Source: Coprinellus micaceus (Eukaryota; Basidiomycota; Agaricomycetes; Agaricales; Psathyrellaceae). From it: 64,000 nucleotides of DNA. The notes beneath the pieces were generated by a model. The model was given only the letters and a program-made list of their open reading frames with translations, made no database searches and had not been told where the DNA came from. Positions 12,101 to 24,172 of the stretch are shown in pieces. Location of the stretch: assembly GCA_951394405.1 (NCBI GenBank), contig OX596339.1, positions 1,426,001-1,490,000 of the forward strand. Direction: 5' to 3'. Within the stretch, counting starts at the first letter, position 1. Each line of letters starts with the position of its first letter. The position numbers and the translations under genes were made by a program.

Positions 12101-12501
12101 GTCAGGAATGCCACCAAATACGAGGATCTGAGAGGTGTTGTAGGCGGAAGCTGTGTGCCAGGCCAGTGCGGGGCCTTGGGGCGAGGAAGAGTTGGAATTG
12201 CCACTGATCACGATCCACGGCGTCGAGGACGTGGAAAACGTGCTTGCGAGCGAGAGCATGAGGAGATCGTTGGTAGTGGGTGCCGAGGTATATGAGAACT
12301 GGTTGAATTCGTCTGTCTTCCCGCCATAAACGAACAGTATGTCGTTCACGACGACGACTGCCTGGCCCCACCTGATAAAAGCAAACGAATAAGACTTTGG
12401 GTTCGCAGAAAGCGCTCCACATACCTCGAGAGGACATCAGCGGCGTAGCATTGGAGTGCGAGCGCGTTCAGTAGTATGAACCAGGTCCATGGCAAGTGCA
12501 T
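9147..12501 (-). CDS. Kelch-repeat single-pass membrane protein with long cytoplasmic tail
   Basis: Exons on the minus strand are 12501-12425, 12371-11434 and 11377-9147 (introns of 53 and 56 nt), giving 1081 aa. Exon 1 encodes a signal peptide (MHLPWTWFILLNALALQCYA). The ectodomain shows Kelch blades: repeated hydrophobic-GG motifs such as LFVYGGK, ILVFGGI, VFIFGGE, ILVFGGY and ILIHGGS, each followed by a conserved Trp. A Pro/Thr-rich stalk follows (about residues 355-410), then one transmembrane helix at about 420-443 ending in a basic stop-transfer run (YYRRRQQRKW). The remaining ~630 residues are Ser-rich, disordered and cytoplasmic. This resembles fungal galactose-oxidase/Kelch cell-surface proteins of unknown ligand. 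A surface sensor or cell-wall adhesion role is plausible but not shown. Confidence 0.87.
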
Positions 12502-15500
12502 GTTTTAGCGCCGGGATTGAACAGAGAGTTTCGCGGTGTAGTCTATGGCGATGGGGGTGCTTTCAAGAGCTCATTAGTGGGGTATTGCGACGTTGGAGGG
12601 AAAAAGAAGTTGGAAAGTGTGCAGTGTGGAGTTGAGCATCGGCTGGGCGTCGCTCAGTCCAGCTCCAGTCCGAACAGCCACTCACGAACCGTAGGCGTAC
12701 AAATCGGGAAGCAGGGGTACTTCTCCCTGCCGGGCGATCCGGCTCTCGGCCATCATATACGCACGTGCCACTTGCTTGGCTGTGCTTGCAATCAGGGGAG
12801 CCGGCTTTTGCCGGTTCAAGGATGGCTTTGACTCGGATTTTCAACTCGAATCGTTTCGCACCATCTCCTTCCCACCGCGAGAGCTCCCGCCTCTTCATAT
12901 CTCCTTTGACCTTCAACGTAGGTTCCAACAGTCGCACTTACGAGATGCAAACTCTCTACTTGCCATTTCTAGCTGGCAATCTTGCTAGGCTGCGGGGCTA
13001 ATCCGTCACCCGCCACCGAAGCCATGGAGGCTGGAGCTATTCTCGCCTTTCCGCGTTCATGATACATGTCATGCGACACGGGAATTTAGGTGGGGAACTG
13101 GAACACCAGCTTGCCATTCGGAAGCGGCACATGGCTTGTCTCGAGGAACACCTTTTGCGTGTATAGTTTGGTCAAGGGGGCGAATCAGACAGGGCTAGTC
13201 ACCACCCGTCGGGAGCCTGTTACCACCCCCCGCGTGGAAGCATACGCCTGCTGCCTTTCTCTCCCTTGTATCTGACTCACTCGGAACTGCGAAGGTGTCG
13301 AATCTCAATGAAATTGCACGTCCATCGGTTCTCGGACTCTCCGCACCCTATGATGCATATGAAAACATCCCTTTCCGCCCATGCTCACGGTGCGACGCTG
13401 GAGACTATGGGGTACTGTCCTGCGCTGCCCGCCTTAAACTGGCACAAGCTCATCAAGACCAGAAACCTGGTGAAGTCTCGCCCCTAACCATTGGTAGCCA
13501 GCGAATCTTCTCGGCGCCCTCCTGGGTGGATCTGCGCTCCCCCATCCGTTTAACGGAAGAACATATCCTCCCTCTGGCATCCGATATTTCCTGACTCTTG
13601 GCCTTGCTGTCCTTTTCCCGTGAGCGATGAGAACTCTGAAGCCAAGCCCAATTCCCTCACCGAAGCGCTCGGATTCACTGCAGCTTCCTCGTCATGACAG
13701 CTGAATTATCTGGAGCACGCGAAGCCTGACGAAGTTTCATATGCGGTAACTATACTTCAGGAGCTCTGCGAACTCCGGAACAAGAGCTTCCTCCATTCAT
13801 TAACGGGTGAACTTCAGAGCGAACGCGAAGTCGCCCAGTCTGGCTCTCCTCGATGAGAAAACTTACTGTTCAGGCGTGGTTCGTGATCGTTATCGATTTT
13901 ACTCGATTGGGGTACCTTCTTGCAGTTTCCACAGACCCTATGCTTGTGTTTCTCCATGCCTGTGCAAGATGGAGCACGCATGCAGTCATTGGCATCGTGT
14001 AAGCTCTCATCGGCGCACTATTAGGCTCTTCATTCTCGCACTCCTAGAGTTTTCCTGTTGTCGCAATCAACCATAACCTTCTCATTCTGAGGTTGATTAA
14101 CGCTCGAGGGGTAAGTCTCTCCCTAACGACCATGGCGGGCCTCCGAATTCACGGAATTGTCTAGAGCTGTCTATGTTAGTATTAGATCCTTTGAAACTCG
14201 GCGATCTACCTGGGTGCTTCCTCCTCGATCAACAGCACCCAGCGTTGGTTTCTCCAGAGTTCGACCGTCGGACGACGGTTCTTATTCACCAGGTGCGTTG
14301 TCCCTGGGTTACGGATATGAATACGGTTTTCCGTCTCCGAGCCACGTCATGGTCATGGGCCACTCTGTCGCCGTCTCCTTTCCGAGGTCAAGTAATGCGG
14401 CGTTAGACTCGGACTACAGGAACAATTCGACAGGGGGATCAACTTGCCAGGGAGGTTCTCGGGTGTCGTAAGGGTCTCGATTGGGATTGTAGTTGTCCTG
14501 ACATGTGCGACTCATGAAAGCGGTGAGTTATCTGTTTTCATTCCCAGCAAGGTTCGGTCTCATCGATAAAAGATAATGGCCACCTCGATGAAGGCAAATG
14601 CAGGGTGCGATACCAAGGGATTCGCAGACGTGACGAAGTGATTCAGTTGCTTTCAGCGCACGACCAGAAGACAGTATAAAAGGCATTCATCTCGCTTGTT
14701 TGCACCACTGACTGATACATGTTGTAGATAGCGAAGAGAAATTCTGTTCGAAGAGCTAGCCTTCTCAAGCCCGTCTCGCTTGTTGTGAAGACCTGCCAAG
14801 TGTGTGTCATCGCCTATACAATATGGATCGCTTCAGTCCATCCCTGCTGATACTCCATCGATAAGAGTCTTGTTCATCTCGGAAAGTGCTCAGGGTTCGG
14901 TGCCGTCTCTCAAATTACAAGGCAAGAACATTCTCAACGCTCAAGCAACTCTGTGGAGATGACCGGCCGACACATGTCATCGGAACCCGCTCCTGACTTC
15001 GAATTCTGGATCGAGGTTTCCTCATTCGCTCGCCTTCTGGCCATTACCAGTTATCGTCCTGCTGATGTGGATCCCACGGAGGCTGAGGTTGATAACATCG
15101 GTATATAGAATGTACGATTTCGACGATGATAGCGAGACTCCGCAGTTCGAGAGGAGTTGATGCGGAGGACTGGAAGCTGGATTTCGGGAGATGCACTGCG
15201 AATTCCCACGGGAAGAAGGGATGCGACGCGACACGCTGAGTTCCTTGACCTCCGCCGCCATCATCTCCAGCCAAATGACGCACCTAAGCAGCGGGCTCTT
15301 CAAATCTTAAGCAAATGGGGAATGTTAAGCATGAACCCTCGTTCTACCATGTCCTACCACAGGAGGTGGTAACAGGACGATGGCGCGTGTTATGCTACGA
15401 CTCGGAGAATGAAGCCCACGGGGCGTTAGTAAGTGCACTCAGGGCGTCTGGGCTCCTTATCGAAAGGTACGCATAACCTACCCCCTTTATATGAACGCTC

Positions 15501-15933
15501 CACTGATACCCATATCCCGCACTCCGAAGGTTTGCCGTCACTACGAAAAACCGCAGTTTGACGAAAACGCGACGGCGATCTGAGGGCTACGACATTAATC
15601 ACCGAGAACCTCACTCAGCCTGGGCGGAAGGCCCTTGACATGAGGTTTTTGCCGTACATATCCGTTTTAGGACGGGCTATTCACGATTTCATTTCCCCTG
15701 CAGCCCTTCGCCTTACCATGATCGGCAAGGTCTTCTTTGATCCTGTGGGCCTCGGAGGAACTTGCTTTACCAGTTCCTCAGATTCAATTATCCTTTCGTG
15801 GACGGCATGGCTGGATGGAAGCGATATAAGCCTCCTGGCATCGCTACCTCGTTCTGCTCTCTGGTTCTCTCCCCTATCGCTTTGAGGCTCACTACCTGAC
15901 CTTACTTCCATTCACCAAGGCTCAGGGCTCACG
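12502..15933. other. 3.4-kb region without a recognised protein gene
   Basis: Only short overlapping ORFs on both strands were seen, none with a motif. A TATA-like element, AGTATAAAAGGC, lies at about 14674-14685, followed by a run of short ORFs and intron-like signals. It might drive a non-coding transcript or be a decayed gene's promoter. No transposon ends, tRNA boxes or tandem repeats were noticed. Confidence 0.45.
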
Positions 15934-17628
15934 ATGCCAAACCGCACACCACACCAGACTCTTGGGCTTCCACCCCAGGCCACACCCGACGAGATCAAGC
16001 ACGCATACAGAGCTCTTGTAAGTGACACGACCCCGATCCATGGGACTGTGGCCTCACATCTGCTCCTCTGAACAGGTTCTCAAATGGCATCCCGACCGAC
16101 ACGACAAGGACAAGGCTACCGCTACTAAGCGTTTCATTGAGGTACGGCCTCTATCCTTCAAACCCTATGCAGTTAGCTGACAACCCCGGTAGATCAACGA
16201 AGCCTATAAAGAATTGACTCAGACACACGACCTGGAATCCAATTTTGAAGAGCCCTTCATGATGCCCACGGACAACGACGCGCAAAGCCAATCATCCTCT
16301 CTAGACCGCCAATCCTCGCGATCGAGCTCTGAGTTCTCAGACGACTCTTATGGCTTCCGCCGGTCGCGGAGCTACGACTCTGGTTTCCAAACCACCCCCT
16401 CCTCAAGTTTCAAAGAATCGCCGACCAGCTCGTACTTCCCGAAATCCTCTCAGTTTGCGTACATCCAGGCCCAGCGGGCTCCGACCCCTTATCGTCCGGA
16501 CCGAACATCCCCAACCTCATCCTCCTCGCCACGATATGAAACTTGGAGAACTGGCTCTGACCTACCAGACGGGTATCGACAGCACGCCGCTCACGGCTAT
16601 TCTCAGGCGCCTCGCTTGTCCCAACCGAGGCCTCGTGCTTCTAGCATTCCAAAGCCGCCGCCACCCCCCATCCTCTTACCGGTATACCCTGCCGGCCCTA
16701 GCGCCCACCTTCACACACCCTATTCTCAAGCGCCGATTCTACCACACCACCCGAATCATCTAACTGCCCACCCAAGGTATGTCGGCTCGCTCTTGCCTGT
16801 TGGGGTATGTGATGTATGTTATATTAACGGCTTTCTTCAGACTGTCACATTCTGTGGTCCTTCCGGCGCACTCTCACTCTGGGTCTAGAAGCGGTCCTCA
16901 CTCGTCGCAATCTTCGCAAGAGTCGCCTCGGCGTTATCATAACCATTTTGGTGAAGTCGTTGCACCGGTGGTTCATGCGTCGCCTTATGACATCCCGCTC
17001 GTATCGATCGGGCTTGGTCAGTCCGGGGAATGGACTTATGCTCTGCCCTTGTCTCTAGAAGAGCTATTCACAGGCATCCATCTCACGATGCCCATCACTC
17101 GCCGTCTCCTTTCAGGACGCTCACGGACAGTAACCCTGGAGCTGGACATTCCGTCTGGGTGCAGATCGAGCTCTCGCCTTATGTGTCGGCGAGTGGGGCA
17201 CGAGCTGGAGCATGGTGTCTACCAGGATATCGCGTTTGTGATTGAGGATAAGCCCCACGAGAGGCTGAAGAGGGAGTGTGACGACTTGGTGATGGAGGCG
17301 AAAGTACCTCTGGTGGATAGCCTGAGAGAGTATGGGTATGGTGAGGTTCCTGTTGTGGGCGTGGATGGGCAAGTCCTGGGGTTCCGTGTCGAAGTGCCCA
17401 GACATGCGGATGGGATGGTCGTGACAGGCAGGAGCGTCCTGAAGGGAGCGGGGATGCCTTCCAGAAGGAAGGGCGAGGTAGTCGGCAGGGGTGACTTGAT
17501 TGTGAAGTGAGTGTTTCTGTTTCTGTCGCTATCTCGCATGCGCTAACGGGATGCACTCCAGCTGGGAAGTCGCTCCACCACCACCGAAGAAGTCAATGGG
17601 GTTCATGAAGCGGCTTTGGAAGAAGTAA
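15934..17628 (+). CDS. DnaJ/Hsp40 co-chaperone, class-II-like
   Basis: Exons 15934-16017, 16076-16141, 16193-16776, 16841-17506 and 17562-17628 give 488 aa. The J domain is at residues 5-65: QTLGLPPQATPDEIKHAYR, the catalytic loop HPD (WHPDRHDKDKA), then FIEINEAYKEL. Two introns (58 and 51 nt) lie inside the J domain. A long Ser/Pro-rich linker follows, with PPPPPILLP near its end and no Cys-rich zinc-finger repeats. The C-terminal half is a DnaJ substrate-binding domain: LPLSLEELFTGIHLTMPITR, a second barrel starting near VPLVDSLREYGYGE, and GDLIVNWEV across the last intron. J proteins stimulate Hsp70 ATPase and deliver clients. The absence of the zinc finger and the presence of a C-terminal domain suggest an Sis1/Ydj1-like cytosolic or nuclear factor, though the linker is unusually long. 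Confidence 0.85.
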
Positions 17629-18588
17629 AGGCGTCGCCACATCACTAGGCCATACCCTGAATCTCTACTACTCGTTATCGTTATACACTACCATAATTCG
17701 AGGGTGCATTGTGAATTGGTATCTTTATATCCCTTCTTGTTTTCCAACTGTATTTCTAGCATTCCAGATTGTGATTCGCAACCGAGCTATGCTCATCGCT
17801 TTTTCATCTATGTTCATTTATGTGATTCCGAACTTGTTACCGTACTTTCATGCTAGACATGCCCTAAAAGTTTAGCTTTTAGACGCTTCATGTATGTGAC
17901 GAACGTGAAGACCGGGATCCTTCCGAGGGGTTGAGCTTCTGGGTATTGAGCACCCCGCGATATATTTCCCAATGGGTCCAAGCTTCGCATACCCCTGTCC
18001 GCGTGGATGAGGCTTCCCCACATTTCAACCGAGCGCTTATTGCCATGTGAGGCGATCAGCGCTGTGCGAGGCGGGCGCCTAGGTGCGCGTGACCGGATTC
18101 GGGAGCAGAAACGGGCAGAATCCAAGCCATTGAACGTTCCTCCGGGAGCAGTTCAACATATTGCTTGACTGCCATCTCCTATTCCAACCATTCCAACCTC
18201 CTTGTGCGAGGTGCCCACGCAGAAGGGCCCAGTGTGACGCATCGAGTGCTGCTAGGAGAGATGCAGAAGAGTGACTTGTGGTGCGTTATTCAGAGAGTCG
18301 GAAGTTCCCCCTAATTTCCATTCATCCATAACTTCAAATCCTGGTTGCGTGAGAGAAGCAGAAGCCTATGATAGATTCGCGTCCAATCCAGTTCCAAGAG
18401 TTGTTCGACAGTTCAACATGATTCTATCACGCACTTTGCAATGGTACCGGCTGGTACAAGCAAGTCAAAAGGCGTCTCCTTGGCCTTAACACGATCCCCC
18501 CGCGTTGGATCCTCAAGGCTGGCGTTCTGACCACCGGATTCGTCTGCGCTCACAAGTCCCAGCTAACACCGACACACCGACCACTGGC
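17629..18588. other. Intergenic between DnaJ and GMC genes
   Basis: No coding exon recognised. The 3' side is presumably the GMC gene promoter. Confidence 0.5.
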
Positions 18589-21071
18589 ATGACGTTCAAG
18601 GGTATATCTTCCTCCCTCCTGCTCGGCGCAGTAGCCCTCGCTGCCTTCCGGCGTGCGAGGCTCGACCCTCCCTCAGGAAGCCCTTTCTTTCCGCCTGACC
18701 AACTTTCGTGGATCACAGCGCTTGCAATGGGTCTCTTATTGAAGAAGTTGATTGGCAGTGGATCTCAGGAGAGGTTGATTCAGGGTGGGTCGAAGTTGCC
18801 GAAAGACGACCAGTATGACTTTATTATCGTGGGCGGAGGTGCGTTTCCACACGGCTCCTACCTCTGTAGCTCGTGCACTAACCTGTGCTACTCCAAGGAA
18901 CTGCCGGATGTGTGTTAGCCGCAAGGCTATCCGAAAACCCCAACGTCAGTGTGCTTCTCCTGGAGGCGGGTGGAAGGTGGGTATCAACCCTACTCTATCA
19001 GCAATTAACGGACTAATTAGGATGGTTAAGTGGCAAGGCTCTGATGTTCTCTCGAATTCCTGTCGCTTTCTCCCTCCTCTTCCACTCGAAACACGTCTGG
19101 AGGTTCTACACGGAGCCTCAAGCAGGTGCTGGAGGAAAGAAGAAGTTCTGGCCCAGAGGTCAGTGCCTATTTTCAGATAGTGCGCCGCACTTCATAGCTG
19201 ACGCCGCCGACTGAATAGGGAAGCTGCTTGGAGGATGTAAGCGACACCTACCTGCAAATGGTGTTCATATGTGCTAACAAACCATTGCGTGGCGCAAAGG
19301 TTCCTCTATCAATGCCCAGATGGCACAGTATGGTGCGCCAGCCGACTTCGACAGATGGGCAGAGATTATAGGCGACGATGCTTGGAAGTGGGATAATTTC
19401 CAGAAGTGGGCCTACCGTTACCTACTACCGCATTGCGCTAACGGCCTGTATATTCGCTTAGCTCGTTCAGGAAGCTCGAGACATACGTCCCTAATCCTGA
19501 CTTCCCCGATGTTGACATCTCTTTGAAGGGAAAGGAGGGGCCAGTGCGCGTCGGATACTTCAGCGACGTCTCGAAAGCCTCCAAGGATTTCATTAAGGCG
19601 AGTCAGGAGGTCGGGATCGGCTATAGCCCTGATTTCAACACCTCCAATGGAACGTTGGGTGTGAATAAGATTAGTGCGTACTGTTTTCACAGTCGACCGT
19701 CTGACCGGTAGCCTAATGCCTTCTGTGTTCTTCAGTGACGTACATTGACGAGACCAAGACACGCGTTTCGTCCGAGTCCGCGTACTTCACTAAAGATGTC
19801 CTCGCCCGGTCTAACCTCAAGGTCGTCATCAACGCGACCGTCACTCAAATTCTCACTGAGAAGGTTGGTGACGAGGTCAAGGCCATTGGAGTCGAGTTTG
19901 CGAAGAATGCCACTGGAGTTCGATATCGTGTTACGTCGAAGCGCGATATCATCGTTTCGTGAGTGGCACCAACCTACTCGGCCACCTCGAACCCCCGTAC
20001 TCACTGTGTTCGCGTTCCAGGTCTGGTGCCGTCCATTCTCCCCAGATTCTGATGCTATCTGGTATTGGCCCTGCTAAGGAGCTCAAGAAGCATGACATCC
20101 CCGTTGTTCAGGACCTTCCCGGAGTCGGCGACCATTTGGTAGACCACCCAGTCGTCGATGCATACTTCCATAACAGGAACACTACTGCAAAATATGTCAA
20201 GCCTCAGGGCGTTCTTGACCTCGTCAAACTTGCGAGTTCAGCGGTTCAGTATCTCGCTACTGGCAAAGGCGTTCTGACTACGAACGTATGTGCATCGTGA
20301 AATCAACGCGTCGCTTCCTGGACTGACCATCCCTTGGGACTCTAAACGTACAGTTCGGGGAGTCTGCCGCCTTCGTCCGCAGTGACGACCCAAAGCTGTT
20401 CTCTGAAAGCGAACTCGCGGAGAAGCTAGCTGATAGCACGTCGGGAGCAGGGAGCCCTGATCTAGAGATCTTTACGACGCCGTTTGCTTACAAGGTCAGC
20501 TTGATCGCCATTTGAGAACATAACGGACGTACCTCATGACCTTGAACAGGAGCATGGTGATGTCATGTTCCCGATGGAAACCTTTGCCATTCACGTTTGT
20601 CTACTAAGACCCAAGAGCAAGGGCACCCTCAAGCTCAAATCAAATAATCCATGGGACGCGCCCGTCATAAATCCCAACTATCTCTCTGAACCAGAAGACA
20701 TGAAGAAGCTAGTTCGTGGGCTGCGCCTCATCTTCAAGATATCGCAAACGGAGCCTCTCTCTACACACCTCGTCCACGCAGGGAAGAGAGATCTCCTCGA
20801 CCACGAAATGCACTTGAAGTCTGATGAGGAGTTGGAGGAAGTGGTCCGGGACAGGGTGGAGACGCTTTATCACCCTGCGTCGACCTGTAGGATGGCGCCG
20901 AAGGAGCAGGGTGGCGTGGTCGACTCGCATTTGAGAGTCTATGGAGTGAAGGGGCTAAGGGTGTGCGACGCCAGTATCTTCCCTGAAATAGTGTCGGGGC
21001 ATACGGCTGGTGCAACGTTGGCGGCTGCAGAGCATCTTTCGGATATAATCAAAGCAGAGATGAAGACCTAG
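18589..21071 (+). CDS. GMC-family FAD oxidoreductase
   Basis: Ten exons: 18589-18838, 18898-18976, 19031-19158, 19219-19236, 19300-19405, 19462-19673, 19736-19958, 20021-20285, 20354-20494, 20550-21071, giving 647 aa. The ADP-binding Rossmann motif [12 protein letters not shown] is at about residues 77-88, followed by VLLLEAGG. The GMC signature [16 protein letters not shown] spans an 18-nt exon, and [18 protein letters not shown] is the second GMC signature. The catalytic His pair is present in YHPASTCRM (about 580) and SGHTAGAT (about 624). The N-terminus has hydrophobic stretches ([23 protein letters not shown]) that look more like membrane anchors than a cleavable signal. Family members oxidise alcohols, sugars or choline, often making hydrogen peroxide; the substrate here cannot be told. 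Homologues in wood- and litter-decay basidiomycetes are commonly multi-intron like this one. Confidence 0.88.
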
Positions 21072-21842
21072 GTCGATGCCAGAGTTTATATCTATGTAAA
21101 CGTAACTGATCTATGCATTGAATCATGGTGCCTCTTTCAATAACGTGTTACCAACAGCAGCCTGAGCTTCAAGTTCAGGCTGGCGCCAATCTGCTGTCGG
21201 GTCTTGTTCAAGATCTGCCCAAACTTGGACGAGATGATGAGGAATATGTATGCATACGTTGATATCCTTCGATCCAGGTATTGGCGTACATCTGATCTAT
21301 GAGGCTCTGACCCGCTCATGAAGCTATTTCTTCAAATAGGTAGACGGAATGAGTCATCGATGGGACGGCTGCGGGTACCCGGGTGCACACTGGGAGCAAA
21401 ACAGGCTTTCGGGCGCGTGGCAACGGCTTCGTCGGAACAGGGTATTTCCCAGCCTTTCCAGGCCCCGGCAGGGCCCAGCCCCAAGCTGGAAGGATTTTGG
21501 CACGGAGGATGGGTCGATAGGAACCCTCAACGCGGGTCTCCAACGCAGTAAACCACGAAGATGAGGGGCAATACACCCTCGAGCTGTTCTTCTGGTGTCG
21601 AGGGATTCTGTGTTGAGTGTTTGGAGGTTCCAGATGACTTAGCGCTTCTTCAGGAACGTCCCCAGGTTACGATGGCTGCGAACGGAGACTCGGATGCAAA
21701 AATAGGGGCTAAATTGCTCCAAATTAGAATGATGGCCGCGTGGATCTCGTGTGCGGTCACATGACCTCGACACGGTCGCCTCGATATCAAGTCGAACCAG
21801 CGTCCCGAATTGGGCATTGCATCCTACTTGCTCGTCACCGCC
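21072..21842. other. Intergenic between the GMC and GBD/FH3 genes
   Basis: No coding exon recognised on either strand. Confidence 0.5.
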
Positions 21843-24172
21843 ATGTTCAAGGGCATCCTCCCCTCGAAACGCACTCCATCGATGGACTTTACGGTCCTGA
21901 CCCAGCTCGCAGATCTGCCGCCTGGCAAGGAGAACTTGCCCAACCAGAGTTCGCCGGTCTACCCTGTCGGTAAGCCCCCAAAGTCTGGGGGCTTAACCTT
22001 GGGGAAGAAGAAGAAATCGGCTGTAGAAGTGAAGAAACCAAAGGATCAGGCAGTCGATGTCCCAGATACGGAGGAGGCGTTCGATAAGCTATTGGTGAGC
22101 CCGTTGGTTGGACTGCCTGGGGTAATTATGCTAACGATGGAGCTCAGGATGACCTCCAAATCCCAACCACTCTTAGGCCCAAGCTGCTGGGTATGGACGC
22201 TGGGGTCAAGGCAGCCATGCTCAAGTCGTCCCACCTCGTCACTGACAAGATCGGACCCACTCCCGCGATGACCGTCTCCGGAACACCCCCTCGAAACACC
22301 CTGCGACGTGTGCACAGCACTGAATCCCTGGGATCCTTAGGGTCTCCCCGGCCACCCTTCATGGGCGACACGGTGGGTACCGCCTACGATCCCCCACGAA
22401 CAGCTGGTCTCCCGAGCCATGTGTCGGCACACCAGTCGCCGTATGGGGCCGCACGATCAATCGCGACACACTCCCGACACACAAGTGGGCACTGGGGCGG
22501 CTCAGGTTTCTTCTCCAAGAGTCAGATCAACTTGGCTTCGTTCTCAACCCTGGACTTGTCATCGGGTGGCAAGTCTAATGGCAAGGGCTCCAAGGATAAG
22601 CAAGGCTCCGCAAAGAACCTGTCACCAATGAGGTTTTGCAGCATTCTTCAGGGTCAATCAAGCCTTCAAATAGACATCGAGGACATCAAGAAACTGCGTC
22701 TGATGTTGAGGAACGAAGCAGCAAGGTAAGGTTCTCTGTCAGTCACGCGTCTGGTACGCCGTTCAACAGTTTTCCCAGCTGGACCGAGGAGTTTTTTAAA
22801 CTTGGAGGATATTCCGCCTTGTTGACGCGTTTAAATGAAGTCCTCGAGGTCGAGTGGAGGTAGGCCGCCCTATAGTTGTGGAAAGTACACACTGCTCATA
22901 TATATCCTCAGAGAGGAACAGCATGACGATCAAGCCCTCCATGAACTCCTGCGCTGCTTCAAGGCACTGTCGACGTCTTCAATCGGATGCTTCGCCCTGC
23001 GAAGCTCTTGTCCCACCCCCTGGGCTCAGCTCATTACTCTTCTGTACTCAGACAAGAAGCCTGGGGATGTCGCCACTCGTCAACTCATTATCGACCTACT
23101 CATGCTTCTGTTCGAACTTTACCCTCCTTCCTCGCTCCCTGGTACCCTGAGAGCGGGCTCCTCTGGCAGGAATCATCGTGAAGCATGGGAGAGCCAGTCG
23201 TCCTTGGCCGTGTCCAACGTCATTACTCTTCCTTCTCCTCATAAATCACTCTTCTCCTTCATTCGTGCCCTCCTCTTGACACCCGCGCCTCTCCCAGCTG
23301 AGGCTCCTGGGGTGCCAGTATCACCACACGAGTTTATCGAGTCGCTCCATGTCCCAAGGGTGTACAAGACGTACCTCCAGGAGATGTCTGACGTCTGCCG
23401 TGATTACTTCTGGGTCTTCTGTCATCCCAACAACACTATCTGGGTTCTGTCGGAAACAGACGAAAGTCGGGTGGAAAAACCAAAGGCCCCAAGTGGTATG
23501 ACTGGAGGTGTGGAGTTTGAAGCCATGTGCTACTTGGTATGTTCATTTCTCGCTCGTCTAAACAATGAAGCTGACGAGTTCATAGACCACGCATCTCCGA
23601 TTCATAAACGCCATTGCCACGGCCGTGGCCGACTTGAAGATGCCCAAAGAACACGAGCTTTCTGCCTACCGGTTCCATCACGATCTCTTCTTGTCGGGTC
23701 TCGAAAGAATCATGCTTGTACGTCGAGTTCCATCTTTGCTACCTGCTGGCACATAATATTGACCACGAATCTCTTGTGTGTTTCACTTCTACTCTGGCAG
23801 ATTTCTCGCAAAGCCTCCACGACGTATTACCCCACACTCCACCTGGAGCTCGCGCGTTACATCGACCATGCGCTGAAGGCGGGGTATGAGTTCCCTTACA
23901 CCGTACAGAGACTGGTCGGTCTTCCACCCTCGGCGCTGGCCAAGAACTCCGCCGCCCCTCTTCCCCCACCAAGGCATGCATCAACCGCTGGAAGGTCGAT
24001 GGGTCCCCCCAGCACCCCTCCCAGACGTACCCCGGTGGCTGTCCCAGCGGCTTCTGGCCATTCAAGGCAAAACTCGGGCGCGGCGTCCGGTCATTCGAGG
24101 CAAAACACTACTAACTACCTGAACACCCCACCTCCTCCGTCATTAGGGTTGCCGACAACCTGGAAGACTTGA
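21843..24172 (+). CDS. Rho-binding GBD/FH3 (formin N-terminal) domain protein without FH2
   Basis: Exons 21843-22094, 22148-22725, 22779-22859, 22912-23536, 23586-23717 and 23801-24172 give 679 aa. Residues 1-235 are basic and disordered. From about 250 the sequence reads as the armadillo-like GTPase-binding/FH3 region of diaphanous formins: LQIDIEDIKKLRLMLRNEAAS, WTEEFFKLGGYSALLTRLNEVLEVEWRE, then a CFKALSTSSIGCFAL block. Three introns interrupt this region and each restores the motif. The C-terminus ends in Pro-rich and Gly-His-Ser repeat segments, where a ten-residue GHSRQNSGAAS-type unit occurs twice. There is no FH1-FH2 actin-nucleating part before the stop. Fungal proteins of this architecture (fission-yeast Rid1 type) bind Rho/Rac GTPases; a role in polarity signalling is inferred. 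Confidence 0.78.
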
